DNA of 35,056 nt from Nannochloropsis oceanica. Lineage: Eukaryota; Sar; Eustigmatophyceae; Eustigmatales; Monodopsidaceae. The notes beneath the pieces were generated by a model. It made no database searches and was not told where the DNA came from. It saw only the letters and a list, made by a program, of their open reading frames with translations. Positions 1 to 9,839 of this stretch are shown one piece after another. The position numbers were made by a program, and so were the translations under genes. Within the stretch, counting starts at the first letter, position 1. Each line of letters opens with the position of its first letter. The DNA lies in the NCBI GenBank assembly GCA_004519485.1, contig CP038136.1:82501-117556 (forward strand), in the 5' to 3' direction.

Positions 1-54
<54 letters not shown>

Positions 55-152
55 CCACCTGTAGAAGCGGAATAAGGAATTCTTTTCAGAAAACCAACAC
101 TTCTAGCAAACCCTGGTAAGGTTCTTCGCGTTGCATCGAATTAAACCACATC

Positions 153-206
<54 letters not shown>

Positions 207-712
207 GTACTCCCCAGGCGGGATACTTAACGCGTTAGCTAAGATACTGAACGGGTTGATACGTCCAACATCGAGTATCCATCGTTTACGGCTAGGACTA
301 CTGGGGTATCTAATCCCATTTGCTCCCCTAGCTTTCGTCTCTGAGTGTCAGTAATAGCCCAGTAGAGTGCCTTCGCCATCGGTGTTCTTTCCAATATCTA
401 CGCATTTCACCGCTCCACTGGAAATTCCCTCTACCCCTACTATACTCAAGTCTTCTAGTTTCTACTGCAGATTTGAGGTTGAGCCTCAAGATTTAACAGT
501 AGACTTAGAAAACCACCTGCAGACGCTTTACGCCCAGTAAATCCGGATAACACTTGCATCCCCCGTCTTACCGCGGCTGCTGGCACGGAGTTAGCCGATG
601 CTTTCCACCTTAAGTACCGTCAGATCTTCTTCCTTAAGGTACCGAGGTTTACAACTCAGTAAGTCTTCATCCCTCACGCGGTATTGCTCTGTCAGGCTTT
701 CGCCCATTGCAG

Positions 713-795
<83 letters not shown>

Positions 796-1038
796 TGATC
801 GTCGCCTTGGTAGGCCTTTACCCTACCAACTAGCTAATCAGCCGCGAGCTTCTCTTCAGGCAGAGGTAAGAGTCAGTATTACTTATCTCCTCTGTTTCAC
901 CCAGGAGCATATGGGGTTTTAGCGAATGTTTCCATCCGTTATCCCCCTCCTAAAGGCGAATTCTCACGTGTTACTCACCCGTCCGCCACTAAAATTAACC
1001 GAAGTTAATTTCCGTTCGACTTGCATGTGTAAGGCATA

Positions 1039-1075
<37 letters not shown>

Positions 1076-1080
1076 GTAGT
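1..1080 (-). rRNA. rrs: 16S ribosomal RNA, 5' portion (runs off the window)
   Basis: The reverse complement starts near 1080 with the conserved 5' core GAGTTTGATCCTGGCTCAG and runs through the classic bacterial/plastid 16S blocks. These include the 530-loop region near 560-600, the 700-800 primer region near 300-340 and the 900 region near 160-190. The window's first bases correspond to about E. coli position 1100, so roughly the last 430 nt lie outside. The 5' end is set by alignment from memory and is accurate to a few bases. It is transcribed away from clpC. No disruption is visible. Confidence 0.97.
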
Positions 1081-1184
1081 ATTTCCTAGTTCTTTTTCCT
1101 TATCAACTTAGTTAAGACCTTTTTTATTTTTTTAAGTTACTAAGCTGTCTTGGTTTTAAGTATTGGAGAAACTCCACAGTTCTT

Positions 1185-1214
1185 ACATTACTGGTGAGGG
1201 TATTGTTTTGTCAA
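1185..1214 (-). promoter_or_regulatory. candidate rRNA operon promoter
   Basis: On the minus strand there is a perfect -35 box TTGACA (1214-1209), an 18-base spacer and a weak -10 box TAATGT (1190-1185). It sits about 100 bases upstream of the 16S 5' end, a normal distance for a plastid rRNA leader. The -35 is convincing; the -10 matches the consensus at only three of six positions. Confidence 0.45.
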
Positions 1215-1262
1215 GTGTTAAAATTTTATTTGCTATTTTTTAATCAATCCTTTTAAAAACGG

Positions 1263-1291
1263 TTGACACTTTAGTAATCTTTGATTAAAAT
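1263..1291 (+). promoter_or_regulatory. sigma70-type promoter for clpC-psbV-petJ
   Basis: Perfect -35 TTGACA (1263-1268), a 17-base spacer and -10 TAAAAT (1286-1291, five of six consensus bases). Predicted transcription would begin near 1298, upstream of both candidate ATG starts of clpC. It diverges from the candidate rRNA promoter, so both share a spacer of about 250 bases. Confidence 0.7.
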
Positions 1292-1362
1292 ATTTCACAG
1301 TTAAGAATCTAAATAAATGTCACTTTAAAAACTTGAAAACAATATATAAAACAAAAACCCTT

Positions 1363-2676
1363 ATGGGCAAATATATCCAATTTCGACGACTTTCTCTTAA
1401 AAAGTTGTCTAGTAGCTCTAATGTAAATAGTGTAACTATCAAAGAAAAAAAATTGGTAACAATTACAAACAATCTTATATCACTTATACTTACCTTTGAT
1501 ATGGCTGCTGATGAAAGTGTAAATAGTAAAGAACCTGAATCTATATCAGAATCAGAAGATAACGATCTACTTTATACAGTTGCTGGTAAATTAGTAGTGA
1601 CGGCTTCGGATGTTGCTGAAGTTGTCGCATTGTGGACAGGTCTACCTGCAACTAACTTAACACGTGATCAGGCTGAACGCTTTCTTCATTTAGAACAAGA
1701 TTTAGGTAATCATATTATTGGTCAAGAACGTGCTTTAGCTGTTGTAGCAAAATCTTTACGACGTTATGCTGCGGGCTTACGAAATCCAAAAAGACCTATA
1801 GGAAGCTTTTTGCTTTGTGGCCCCACAGGTGTAGGAAAAACAGAGTTGACCAAGCAATTAGCTGAGAATTTATTTGGTTCTCAAAAAGCGTTAATCCGTT
1901 TAGACATGTCTGAGTATATGGAAAAACACACTGTTGCGCGCTTAATAGGATCTCCTCCAGGTTATGTTGGATTCGAAGAAGGGGGCCAATTAACTGACGC
2001 TGTTCGAAGTCGACCTTACTGTATTGTACTTTTTGATGAAATTGAAAAAGCTCATCCAGACGTATATAATGTATTATTACAAATCTTAGATGATGGTATT
2101 TTATCGGATTCGTCAGGAAGGGTTGTGTCATTTCAAAACACACTTATCATGCTTACGTCAAATTTAGGGTCTCAAACGATCCTAGAATTTTGTGCACAAA
2201 AGCCAACTCGTACAATAGATGAAGAATCAATGCTTAAAAAATTAGTGACTCAAACACTTGGTTCAAAATTCCGACCTGAATTTTTAAATCGTTTAGATGA
2301 TGTTGTAATTTTTCATCCCCTGTCACGTGATCACATTAGCGCGATCGCATTTTTGTTACTTGATGAGGTTGATGAAAGGCTGGCCCGTAAAGGTTTTCAT
2401 CTTTTGGTTACAAGTCGATTATTAACTACTATCCGTCAAGAGGGTTTTAATTCTATGTACGGTGCAAGACCTTTACGTCGTGCAATTAGCAAGTGGGTAG
2501 AAGATCCTATTGCTGAAAAACTTTTACATGTTGAAGATGAGATAGAATTTGGAAGTAGTCTTCTTGTCGATGTTGAAGGTAATGATCCTGGTCTACCACA
2601 AGTTATGGTTTTACCCCCAGGCTTACGCGAAAAAATTCAAACTCGAAATAAAGATACAATAGATGTAATAACCTAG
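1363..2676 (+). CDS. clpC: ClpC C-terminal half (AAA+ D2 module only)
   Basis: Clp/Hsp100 unfoldase that feeds substrates to the ClpP protease in the stroma. From the ATG at 1363 it has 437 residues. After about 75 low-complexity residues comes the junction into D2 (WTGLPATNLT), then Walker A GPTGVGKT (153-160), the pore loop GYVG (200-203), Walker B IVLFDE (221-226), sensor and arginine-finger regions, and the D2-small-domain motif GARPLRR. The Clp_N repeats and the whole D1 module of a roughly 820-residue ClpC are missing, and no in-frame sequence upstream supplies them. An ATG at 1501 is an alternative start giving 391 residues; the frame also opens at TTG 1333, which I discount. Split clpC is known in eustigmatophyte and chromerid plastids, so the other half may lie elsewhere. 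No Shine-Dalgarno site is seen before either ATG. Confidence 0.9.
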   Translation: MGKYIQFRRLSLKKLSSSSNVNSVTIKEKKLVTITNNLISLILTFDMAADESVNSKEPESISESEDNDLLYTVAGKLVVTASDVAEVVALWTGLPATNLTRDQAERFLHLEQDLGNHIIGQERALAVVAKSLRRYAAGLRNPKRPIGSFLLCGPTGVGKTELTKQLAENLFGSQKALIRLDMSEYMEKHTVARLIGSPPGYVGFEEGGQLTDAVRSRPYCIVLFDEIEKAHPDVYNVLLQILDDGILSDSSGRVVSFQNTLIMLTSNLGSQTILEFCAQKPTRTIDEESMLKKLVTQTLGSKFRPEFLNRLDDVVIFHPLSRDHISAIAFLLLDEVDERLARKGFHLLVTSRLLTTIRQEGFNSMYGARPLRRAISKWVEDPIAEKLLHVEDEIEFGSSLLVDVEGNDPGLPQVMVLPPGLREKIQTRNKDTIDVIT

Positions 2677-2755
2677 ACTTTAACAATAGCTAAAGCTAAT
2701 TAATTACTTTTTCTTGGTTTTCCCTTGGATACTATTTACATTTAGAACAATTGCT

Positions 2756-3235
2756 ATGATCAAACCTCGTTTTGTCCTTTCTATTTTGCTTACTTTTTTA
2801 CCGGCATTACCTTCGGTTGCAATTGAATTAGACGAAGCAACACGTACTGTTCGCTCCGATGTAAAAGGTACACAAGTAACGTTAACACCGGAACAAGTGA
2901 AAAGAGGCAAACGTCTTTTTAACTCTTCTTGTGGTATATGTCATGTTGGGGGATTAACAAAAACAAATCCAAACGTTGGTCTAGACCCGGAAGCTCTTAG
3001 TCTTGCAACACCTCCACGTGATAGTATTGAATCACTAGTGAACTATATGAAAAATCCTACTACTTACGATGGATTAGAGTCAATTGCCGAGATTCATCCA
3101 AGTATTAAGAGTGCAGATATTTATCCTAAAATGCGATCACTTAGTGAAGAGGACCTTGAAGCTATTGCTGGTCATATCTTAATCCAACCCAAAGTCGTTT
3201 CAGAAAAATGGGGCGGTGGTAAAATTTATTATTAA
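2756..3235 (+). CDS. psbV: cytochrome c550, PSII extrinsic protein
   Basis: A lumenal haem protein that stabilises the oxygen-evolving cluster of photosystem II in cyanobacteria and red-lineage plastids. It has 159 residues. A Sec-type signal (MIKPRF, then a hydrophobic run and PSVA) precedes the mature start [13 protein letters not shown]. The haem-attachment motif is CGICH (C59, C62, H63), and the second axial His lies in [13 protein letters not shown]. Length matches the family (about 160). An upstream non-ATG start at 2714 would add 14 residues before the signal and is less likely. It is followed 29 bases later by petJ, so the two c-type cytochromes are probably co-transcribed. Confidence 0.96.
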   Translation: MIKPRFVLSILLTFLPALPSVAIELDEATRTVRSDVKGTQVTLTPEQVKRGKRLFNSSCGICHVGGLTKTNPNVGLDPEALSLATPPRDSIESLVNYMKNPTTYDGLESIAEIHPSIKSADIYPKMRSLSEEDLEAIAGHILIQPKVVSEKWGGGKIYY

Positions 3236-3264
3236 TGTTTTCTGTTAATTTTTCAGGAGAGATC

Positions 3265-3600
3265 ATGAAACCATATACTTTACGAATCCTTTCTCTTAGT
3301 CTTTGTCTACCTTTCTTAGTATCAACTGTATCGATTGCTGCTGACATTGAAAACGGAGAACGTATTTTTAGCGCGAACTGTTCCGCATGCCATGCTGGCG
3401 GTAACAATGTAATTATTCCAGAAAAAACTTTGAAGAAAGACGCTTTAGAAGCTAATGGAATGAACAGTGTAGACAAAATTACTTATCAAGTAACAAACGG
3501 TAAAAATGCAATGCCAGCTTTTGGTGGCCGCTTGGATGATAGCGATATTGAAGACGTGGCTAACTATGTATTATCACAATCAGAAAAAGGCTGGGACTAA
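3265..3600 (+). CDS. petJ: cytochrome c6 (c553) precursor
   Basis: Soluble lumenal electron carrier from cytochrome b6f to photosystem I. It has 111 residues: a signal peptide of about 25 residues ending SIAA, then a mature protein with haem motif CSACH (C39, C42, H43) and the axial methionine in [10 protein letters not shown] (M83), ending in a helix with GWD. The start at 3265 is fixed by a Shine-Dalgarno AGGAGA at 3255-3260, four bases upstream; the longer frame opening at 3235 overlaps the psbV stop. A plastid petJ is found in red algae and several ochrophytes but is typically nuclear in diatoms. Confidence 0.95.
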   Translation: MKPYTLRILSLSLCLPFLVSTVSIAADIENGERIFSANCSACHAGGNNVIIPEKTLKKDALEANGMNSVDKITYQVTNGKNAMPAFGGRLDDSDIEDVANYVLSQSEKGWD

Positions 3601-3755
3601 GATCAATTAGTTTAATAAAAATTTAATACAAACAAGTGAGTACGAAAACTCCTTCCCCTTCTGGGATCGTGAGGGAGCATTTCATTCTCTGTGAAACTCT
3701 AATCTTGATTTTCACATTTCTCACCATTTTCTTTTGATTTCATCTACAAACGAAC

Positions 3756-5993
3756 ATGAGTACAACTCGAAAGTCCACAATTGTGGATTTCAATCCCGTA
3801 GAAACAAGCTTTGAGAAGTGGGCCAAACCTGGTCAATTCTCTCGAACGCTAGCAAAAGGTCCAAAAACAACAACTTGGATTTGGAACCTTCACGCTGACG
3901 CTCATGATTTTGATATCCAAACAAATTCACTACAAGAAGTTTCAAGAAAAATCTTTAGTGCTCACTTTGGACAACTAGCTGTAATATTTCTTTGGTTAAG
4001 TGGCATGCACTTCCATGGTGCATATTTTTCTAATTATTCAGCATGGTTAACTAATCCCACATCAACAAAACCTAGTGCTCAAATAGTATGGCCTATAGTA
4101 GGACAGGAAGTATTGAATGCAGATGTTGGTGGAAACTTCCAAGGTATTCAAATTACTTCTGGTTTTTTCCAATTATGGCGTGCTGAGGGTATCACTAGTG
4201 AAGTTGAACTTTATTGGACAGCTGTTGGTGGCTTAGTTGCATCGTTTTTAATGCTATTTGCAGGTTGGTTTCATTATCATAAAGCTGCGCCAAAACTTGA
4301 ATGGTTTCAAAATGTTGAATCAATGCTAAACCATCATTTAGCTGGTTTATTAGGTTTAGGATCATTGTCTTGGGCAGGACATCAAATTCATATTGCTTTA
4401 CCTATCAACAAATTACTTGATTTAGGTGTAAGTCCAGAGGAAATTCCTTTACCTTATGAATTTATTTTAAACCGCGATTTAATTGCTCAACTATATCCAA
4501 GTTTTAACAAAGGTTTAACACCTTTCTTTACCTTAAATTGGGGTGAATATTCTGATTTTCTAACATTTAAAGGTGGACTAAATCCCGTTACAGGCGGATT
4601 ATGGTTAACTGATACTGCGCACCATCATTTGGCTATTGCTGTGTTGTTTATAGTTGCAGGACACATGTATAAAACAAACTGGTTTTTAGGACATAGTATT
4701 AAAACTATTCTTGAAGCGCATAAAGGCCCTTTTACAGGTGAAGGTCACAAAGGTTTATACGAGGTTCTAACAACATCGTGGCATGCACAATTAGCAATTA
4801 ATTTAGCCTTATTTGGTTCGCTAAGTATTATTGTTGCTCACCACATGTATGCAATGCCACCGTATCCTTATATTGCGATCGATTACCCAACACAATTGTC
4901 ACTATTTACACACCATGTGTGGATTGGTGGATTTTGTATTGTTGGTGGTGCTGCTCATGGTGCGATCTTCTTTGTCAGAGACTATAACGCGGCAAATAAT
5001 TACAATAACCTTATCGATCGTGTAATTCGTCATAGAGACGCTATTATTTCACATCTTAATTGGGTATGTATTTTCCTAGGATGTCATTCATTTGGACTTT
5101 ATGTACACAATGATACAATGCGTGCATTAGGTAGATCACAAGATTTATTTTCGGATAATGCAATCGCATTAAAACCTATTTTTGCTCAATTTATTCAAAA
5201 TTTACATACTCTAGCACCAGGTAGTACTGCGCCTAATGCTTTAACAACTGTAAGTTATGCTTTTGGTGGAGATGTTATTAGTGTTGGATCAAAAATCGCT
5301 ATGATGCCTATTAGTTTAGGAACAGCTGATTTCTTAGTTCACCACATCCATGCATTTACTATTCATGTTACTGTTTTAATTTTACTAAAAGGTGTTCTTT
5401 ATTCAAGAAATTCTCGCTTAATCCCAGATAAAGCGAATCTAGGATTTAGATTCCCTTGTGATGGACCAGGACGTGGTGGTACTTGTCAAGTTTCTGCATG
5501 GGATCATGTATTCCTTGGATTATTCTGGATGTATAACTCAATTTCAATTGTTATTTTCCATTTTAGTTGGAAAATGCAATCAGATGTTTGGGGTACGGTA
5601 TCACCTACAGGGGCGGTATCACATATTACAGGTGGTAATTTTGCGCAAAGTTCTATTACGATTAATGGTTGGCTAAGAGATTTCTTATGGTCACAAGCAG
5701 CACAAGTGGTACAATCTTATGGTTCATCACTTTCTGCATATGGTTTAATATTCTTAGGTGCTCACTTTATTTGGGCATTCAGTTTAATGTTCCTTTTTAG
5801 CGGACGAGGATACTGGCAAGAGCTTATTGAATCAATTGTTTGGGCTCATAATAAATTAAAAGTTGCACCATCAATTCAACCACGTGCCTTAAGTATTACT
5901 CAAGGTCGTGCTGTTGGAGTTGCACATTATTTACTAGGTGGTATTGGTACAACTTGGGCATTCTTCCTAGCAAGAATCATTTCGGTAGGCTAA
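3756..5993 (+). CDS. psaA: photosystem I P700 apoprotein A1
   Basis: One of the two large PSI core subunits binding P700, the chlorophyll antenna and, with PsaB, the Fx iron-sulphur cluster. At 745 residues it is slightly shorter than the usual 750-755. The Fx-ligand motif [12 protein letters not shown] is intact, as are many conserved His-rich helices such as [14 protein letters not shown]. It starts [15 protein letters not shown] without a Shine-Dalgarno site (the leader reads ACGAAC just before ATG). No intron. psaB follows after 22 bases, so the two form an operon. Confidence 0.98.
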
Positions 5994-6015
5994 TCTAGAA
6001 AAGGAGAAAAAATAC

Positions 6016-8229
6016 ATGGTATATAAATTTCCAAAGTTTAGTAAAGCACTAGCTGAAGATCCCTCAACAAGACGTATTTGGTATGGTATTGCTACCGCCC
6101 ATGACTTTGAAAGTCATGATGCGATGACAGAATCAAAACTATATCAAAAAATATTTGCATCACATTTCGGTCACATTGCCATCATTTTCCTATGGACAGC
6201 GGGAAATTTATTCCACGTTGCTTGGCAAGGTAACTTTGAAGCATGGATTCTTAATCCACTTAAAGTTCGACCAATTGCACATGCAATTTGGGATCCTCAT
6301 TTTGGACAAGCTGCTTACAAAGCTTTCTTAAAAACTTCAAGCCCTGCTAACTTAGCATTATCAGGTGTTTATGAATGGTGGTATACTATTGGTATGAGAA
6401 CTAACAATGACCTTTATCAAGGATCATTTTTTTTAATCTTATTATCAAGTTTATTACTATTTGCTGGTTGGTTACATCTACAACCTTCTTTTAGACCAAG
6501 TCTAGATTGGTTTAAAGCAAATGAATACAGATTAAATCACCACTTATCTGGATTATTTGGTGTTAGTTCATTAGCTTGGACTGGTCACTTAGTCCATGTA
6601 GCAATTCCGGAATCAAGAGGTATACATGTTGGCTGGGATAATTTCTTAACAGTTTTACCACACCCAGAAGGTTTAACACCTTTCTTTTCTGGTAACTGGA
6701 AAGCATATGCTCAAAATCCAGATACTGCTTCGCATATTTTTGGCTCTGGGGAAGGTTCTGGTACAGCAATTTTAACATTCCTTGGTGGTTTCCATCCTCA
6801 AACAAAGTCATTATGGTTAACTGATATGGCTCATCACCATTTAGCAATTGCCGTTCTATTTATTGTTGCAGGACACATGTATAGAACTAACTGGTTAATA
6901 GGGCATCAAATGAAATTAATTTTAGAGGCTCACCGTCCCCCGGGAGGTAGACTTGGAATTGGTCACATTGGGCTTTATGAAACTATCACAAACTCTTTAC
7001 ATTTCCAACTAGGTTTAGCACTTGCTGCATTAGGTGTAGCAACATCTTTGACTGCACAACACATGTATGCTTTACCTCCTTATGCATTTTTAGCGTCTAA
7101 CTTCCCAACTCAAGCTGCTTTATATACACATCATCAATATATTGCAGGTTTTCTTATGGTTGGTGCGTTTGCACATGGAGCCATATTCTTTGTTAGAGAT
7201 TACGATCCAGCAGTGAACACGAGAAATGGCGAAAAAAATGTACTTGCTAGAATGTTAGAACACAAAGAAGCTATTATTTCTCACTTAAGTTGGGTAAGTT
7301 TATTTTTAGGTTTTCACACTTTAGGAATTTATGTACACAATGACGTAGTAGTAGCTTTTGGTCAACCAGAAAAACAAATTCTTGTTGAACCTTTATTTGC
7401 AGAATGGATTCAAGCAGCATCAGGAAAAACACTATATAACTTTGACTTATTACTAGCTTCAAGTAATAGTCCAGCTAGTGTAGCTAGTAGTCAACTTTGG
7501 CTACCAGGATGGTTGAGTGCAATTAATGACGGTAAAAACTCACTATTCTTACCGATTGGTCCTGGTGATTTCCTAGTTCATCACGCTATTGCTTTAGGTC
7601 TTCATACAACAACATTAATTCTTGTAAAAGGTGCATTAGATGCACGTGGATCAAAATTAATGCCAGATAAAAAAGATTTTGGTTACAGTTTCCCTTGTGA
7701 TGGACCAGGACGTGGCGGTACTTGTGATATTTCTGCTTGGGATGCTTTCTATCTTGCTATGTTCTGGATGTTAAACACAATTGGTTGGGTTACGTTCTAC
7801 TGGCATTGGAAACATTTAACTTTATGGCAAGGTAATCAGGTTCAATTTAATGAATCTTCAAACTATATTATGGGTTGGTTAAGAGACTATTTATGGCTTA
7901 ACTCATCTCCACTAATTAATGGTTATAACCCATTTGGTATGAACTCTCTTTCAGTATGGGCTTGGATGTTCTTGTTTGGCCATTTAGTATGGGCAACAGG
8001 TTTCATGTTCCTAATTTCTTGGAGAGGTTACTGGCAGGAATTGATTGAAACTATCGTTTGGGCTCATGAACGTACACCGTTAGCAAACCTTGTACGTTGG
8101 AAAGACAAACCGGTAGCATTATCGATTGTTCAAGCGAGACTTGTTGGCTTAGCTCATTTCACAATTGGTTATGTACTAACTTATGCAGCTTTTGTTATTG
8201 CTTCAACAATAGGTAAATTAGGTTATTAA
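6016..8229 (+). CDS. psaB: photosystem I P700 apoprotein A2
   Basis: Partner of PsaA in the PSI heterodimer. It has 737 residues, near the usual 734-735. It carries its own [12 protein letters not shown] Fx motif and the family opening [21 protein letters not shown] Shine-Dalgarno AAGGAG (6001-6006) precedes the ATG. The stop codon falls at the base of a long perfect palindrome (8228-8268) that probably ends or stabilises the psaAB transcript. Confidence 0.98.
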
Positions 8230-8268
8230 ATTAAGTTAGGGAACTTTTAAAGTTCCCTAACTTAATTT
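8228..8268 (+). terminator. perfect 41-base palindrome after psaB
   Basis: Twenty-base arms (8228-8247 and 8249-8268) are exact reverse complements around one central base, so in RNA a stem of about 17 bp would close a loop TTTTAAA. A T run follows. It begins two bases inside the psaB stop codon. It could be an intrinsic terminator or a 3'-end stabilising stem. rps14 lies 37 bases downstream, so some read-through is likely needed unless rps14 has its own promoter. Confidence 0.8.
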
Positions 8269-8304
8269 TTAAATATTTACAATTTAAATTAAGGTTATAT
8301 TTAT

Positions 8305-8607
8305 ATGGCTAAAGCAAGTGTCATTAAAAGACAACTTCGACGTGAAAACTTAGTACGTCGCTATTCTGATCTTAGACGACAATTAAAAAATGAATTAAAA
8401 AAAGAGAGCTCTTTTAGAGCAAAGATGGAACTAGACATAAAATTACAGAAATTACCTAAGGATAGTTCTAAAGTACGTCTAAAAAATCGTTGTTGGAAGA
8501 CTGGTCGAGGTAAATCTGTTTTTCGTGATTTTGGTCTTTGTAGAAATGTAGTTCGTGAAATGGCAAATCAGGGTCTTTTACCTGGTGTAGTTAAATCTAG
8601 CTGGTAA
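8305..8607 (+). CDS. rps14: 30S ribosomal protein S14
   Basis: Small-subunit head protein of 100 residues, the usual plastid length. It has the S14 core [31 protein letters not shown] region, the zinc-free form typical of plastids, and ends GVVKSSW. It follows psaB, a linkage retained in many plastids. It converges on petG, with a hairpin between them. Confidence 0.97.
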   Translation: MAKASVIKRQLRRENLVRRYSDLRRQLKNELKKESSFRAKMELDIKLQKLPKDSSKVRLKNRCWKTGRGKSVFRDFGLCRNVVREMANQGLLPGVVKSSW

Positions 8608-8624
8608 AAAATAAAAATACAGCA

Positions 8625-8656
8625 CTCCTACAGGGAAATCATTTAATCCCTGGGAG
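8625..8656. terminator. hairpin between convergent rps14 and petG
   Basis: The stem pairs CTCC (8625-8628) plus CAGGGA (8631-8636) with TCCCTG (8647-8652) plus GGAG (8653-8656). There is a two-base bulge and a ten-base loop. It lies between the two stop codons, so it can serve transcripts from either side. Confidence 0.65.
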
Positions 8657-8674
8657 GCTGATATAATATTGGAC

Positions 8675-8779
8675 TTAAGCTTGGCCTCGCTTATATTGAA
8701 AATAAGCAGATACAAAAAGACCTATTAAGGTAACAACAATCAATCCTAAAACAATTCCAAATAATAGAGGTTCAATCAT
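8675..8779 (-). CDS. petG: cytochrome b6f complex subunit 5 (PetG)
   Basis: Single-helix subunit needed for b6f assembly in the thylakoid. Translated by hand: 34 residues, starting [18 protein letters not shown] and ending YFQYKRGQA. This is a clear PetG (family start MVEPLL or MIEPLL; the helix leads to AYLQYRRG). Two oddities: the usual proline in GLIPVTL is valine here, and the C terminus stops about three residues early. Upstream psbK is 52 bases away on the same strand, so the two are probably co-transcribed. Confidence 0.93.
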   Translation of the reverse strand: MIEPLLFGIVLGLIVVTLIGLFVSAYFQYKRGQA

Positions 8780-8831
8780 AATATAGCTTTGTGCATATTT
8801 TCAAGAATTCTTTACAACCTTAGGTTTAAAG

Positions 8832-8966
8832 TTATCTAAATCCTACTGCTGCTTGCCATACAAATGCTAATAGTAAAAATAAAACTGGAATTACCGGTAA
8901 AATATCAACTATCGGACTAAAAATGGCAAATACATCTGGTAGTTTCGCAAGAATAATTTCGGGCAT
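8832..8966 (-). CDS. psbK: photosystem II protein K
   Basis: Small PSII subunit near CP43. Translated by hand: 44 residues starting [20 protein letters not shown] and ending [10 protein letters not shown]. The KLP...PIVD-LPVIP pattern and the single membrane helix are diagnostic. It heads a minus-strand pair with petG. About 260 bases separate its start from the divergent psbZ start; that spacer is very AT-rich with no other gene, and presumably holds both promoters, though I could not pick out a convincing one. Confidence 0.95.
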   Translation of the reverse strand: MPEIILAKLPDVFAIFSPIVDILPVIPVLFLLLAFVWQAAVGFR

Positions 8967-9226
8967 GGCGAAGAACCTTGTTATTCGACTACAAAGGATT
9001 TGGTTTCAACGAGTAAAATTTTTAATATGAATTTTTTAGAGATTTTTCTAAAAATTAAATTTATTAATTAAACCTGAAAATAGGTTTTTATTTTTTTAAT
9101 CTAATTTTAGGTAAGGTTTATACTCTTTTGATAAATATTCTGCTTTTTTAACCATATCTACTTATATGATTAGCACTACAACATTAGTTATTATACACTA
9201 CTTTCGAGGACTTAGGAGGAATATCT

Positions 9227-9412
9227 ATGGTTAGTCTTGTCCAATCACTTACTTTATTATTTGTAATTTGTTCTCTTCTTGTTATTATTGTAATCCCAAT
9301 TCTACTTGCTACAAGCGATGAATCAGGAAATACTAAAGGGGCAATTTCAGGCTTAGCTACATTTTGGGGAAGCTTGCTTATAGCAACAAGTATTGCAAAC
9401 TCTTTCCTATAA
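9227..9412 (+). CDS. psbZ: photosystem II protein Z (Ycf9)
   Basis: Two-helix PSII subunit at the edge near CP43 that affects antenna attachment. It has 61 residues, compared with 62 in the family. Helix 1 is about residues 5-27 and helix 2 about 40-58, with the connecting loop TSDESGNTKG and the conserved SGLATFWGSL before helix 2. A strong Shine-Dalgarno AGGAGGA lies at 9214-9220. trnT on the opposite strand ends only six bases beyond the stop codon. Confidence 0.93.
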   Translation: MVSLVQSLTLLFVICSLLVIIVIPILLATSDESGNTKGAISGLATFWGSLLIATSIANSFL

Positions 9413-9417
9413 TGTCA

Positions 9418-9490
9418 AGCTAGTGAAGGGAATTGAACCCCCAACCTACTGATTACAAATCAGTTGCTCTACCAATTGAGCTACACCAGC
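9418..9490 (-). tRNA. trnT-UGU: tRNA-Thr (UGU)
   Basis: The 73-nt cloverleaf on the minus strand has acceptor stem GCTGGTG/CACTAGC (one G-T pair), D stem GCTC/GAGC, anticodon stem ACTGA/TCAGT around loop TTTGTAA (anticodon TGT), and T arm GGGGG TTCAATT CCCTT. CCA is not encoded. Confidence 0.95.
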
Positions 9491-9493
9491 AAG

Positions 9494-9531
9494 TACCACC
9501 TTTTTGTAATGATAATTATATAGAGGTGGTA
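9494..9531. other. short inverted repeat between trnT and trnL
   Basis: The eight-base arms TACCACCT (9494-9501) and AGGTGGTA (9524-9531) flank a 22-base AT-rich loop. It lies in the spacer of the minus-strand trnL-trnT pair and may be a processing or terminator element; it is weak on its own. Confidence 0.35.
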
Positions 9532-9567
9532 TAATAATACAAGTATTTCAATCTCTGTTTGTTAATC

Positions 9568-9649
9568 TGCGGATGGAGAGACTCGAACTCTCATGGAATG
9601 ACCCACTGGATTCTAAGTCCAGCGCGGCTACCAATTTCGCCACATCCGC
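9568..9649 (-). tRNA. trnL-UAG: tRNA-Leu (UAG)
   Basis: The 82-nt class II tRNA on the minus strand has acceptor GCGGATG/CATCCGC with discriminator A, anticodon loop CTTAGAA (anticodon TAG) on stem CTGGA/TCCAG, a long variable arm, and T arm GAGAG TTCGAGT CTCTC. It is uninterrupted. Confidence 0.96.
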
Positions 9650-9839
9650 TTAATACAAATTGGAGTTGAACCTTTGTTTACCACTTTATTTAATAAATTT
9701 TAAGTGCTACTAATTCATTATCTTAAAAACCTTTGAATTTAGCTAGCTAAAAATTAATGTTAATAACATTTTTATTATTTTAATAATAAATTAACATATA
9801 ATTAAATATAACATAACAAAGAGAAAGGCTTTTAAAGAT

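Noticed and set aside
1333-1362. TTG start for clpC ten codons upstream of the ATG
   Set aside because: No ribosome site and no conserved sequence; the ATG at 1363 or 1501 is simpler.
6563-6847. Open frames antisense to or out of frame with psaA, psaB, clpC, rpl11 and others
   Set aside because: All lie wholly within confidently identified genes and have low-complexity or arbitrary sequence.
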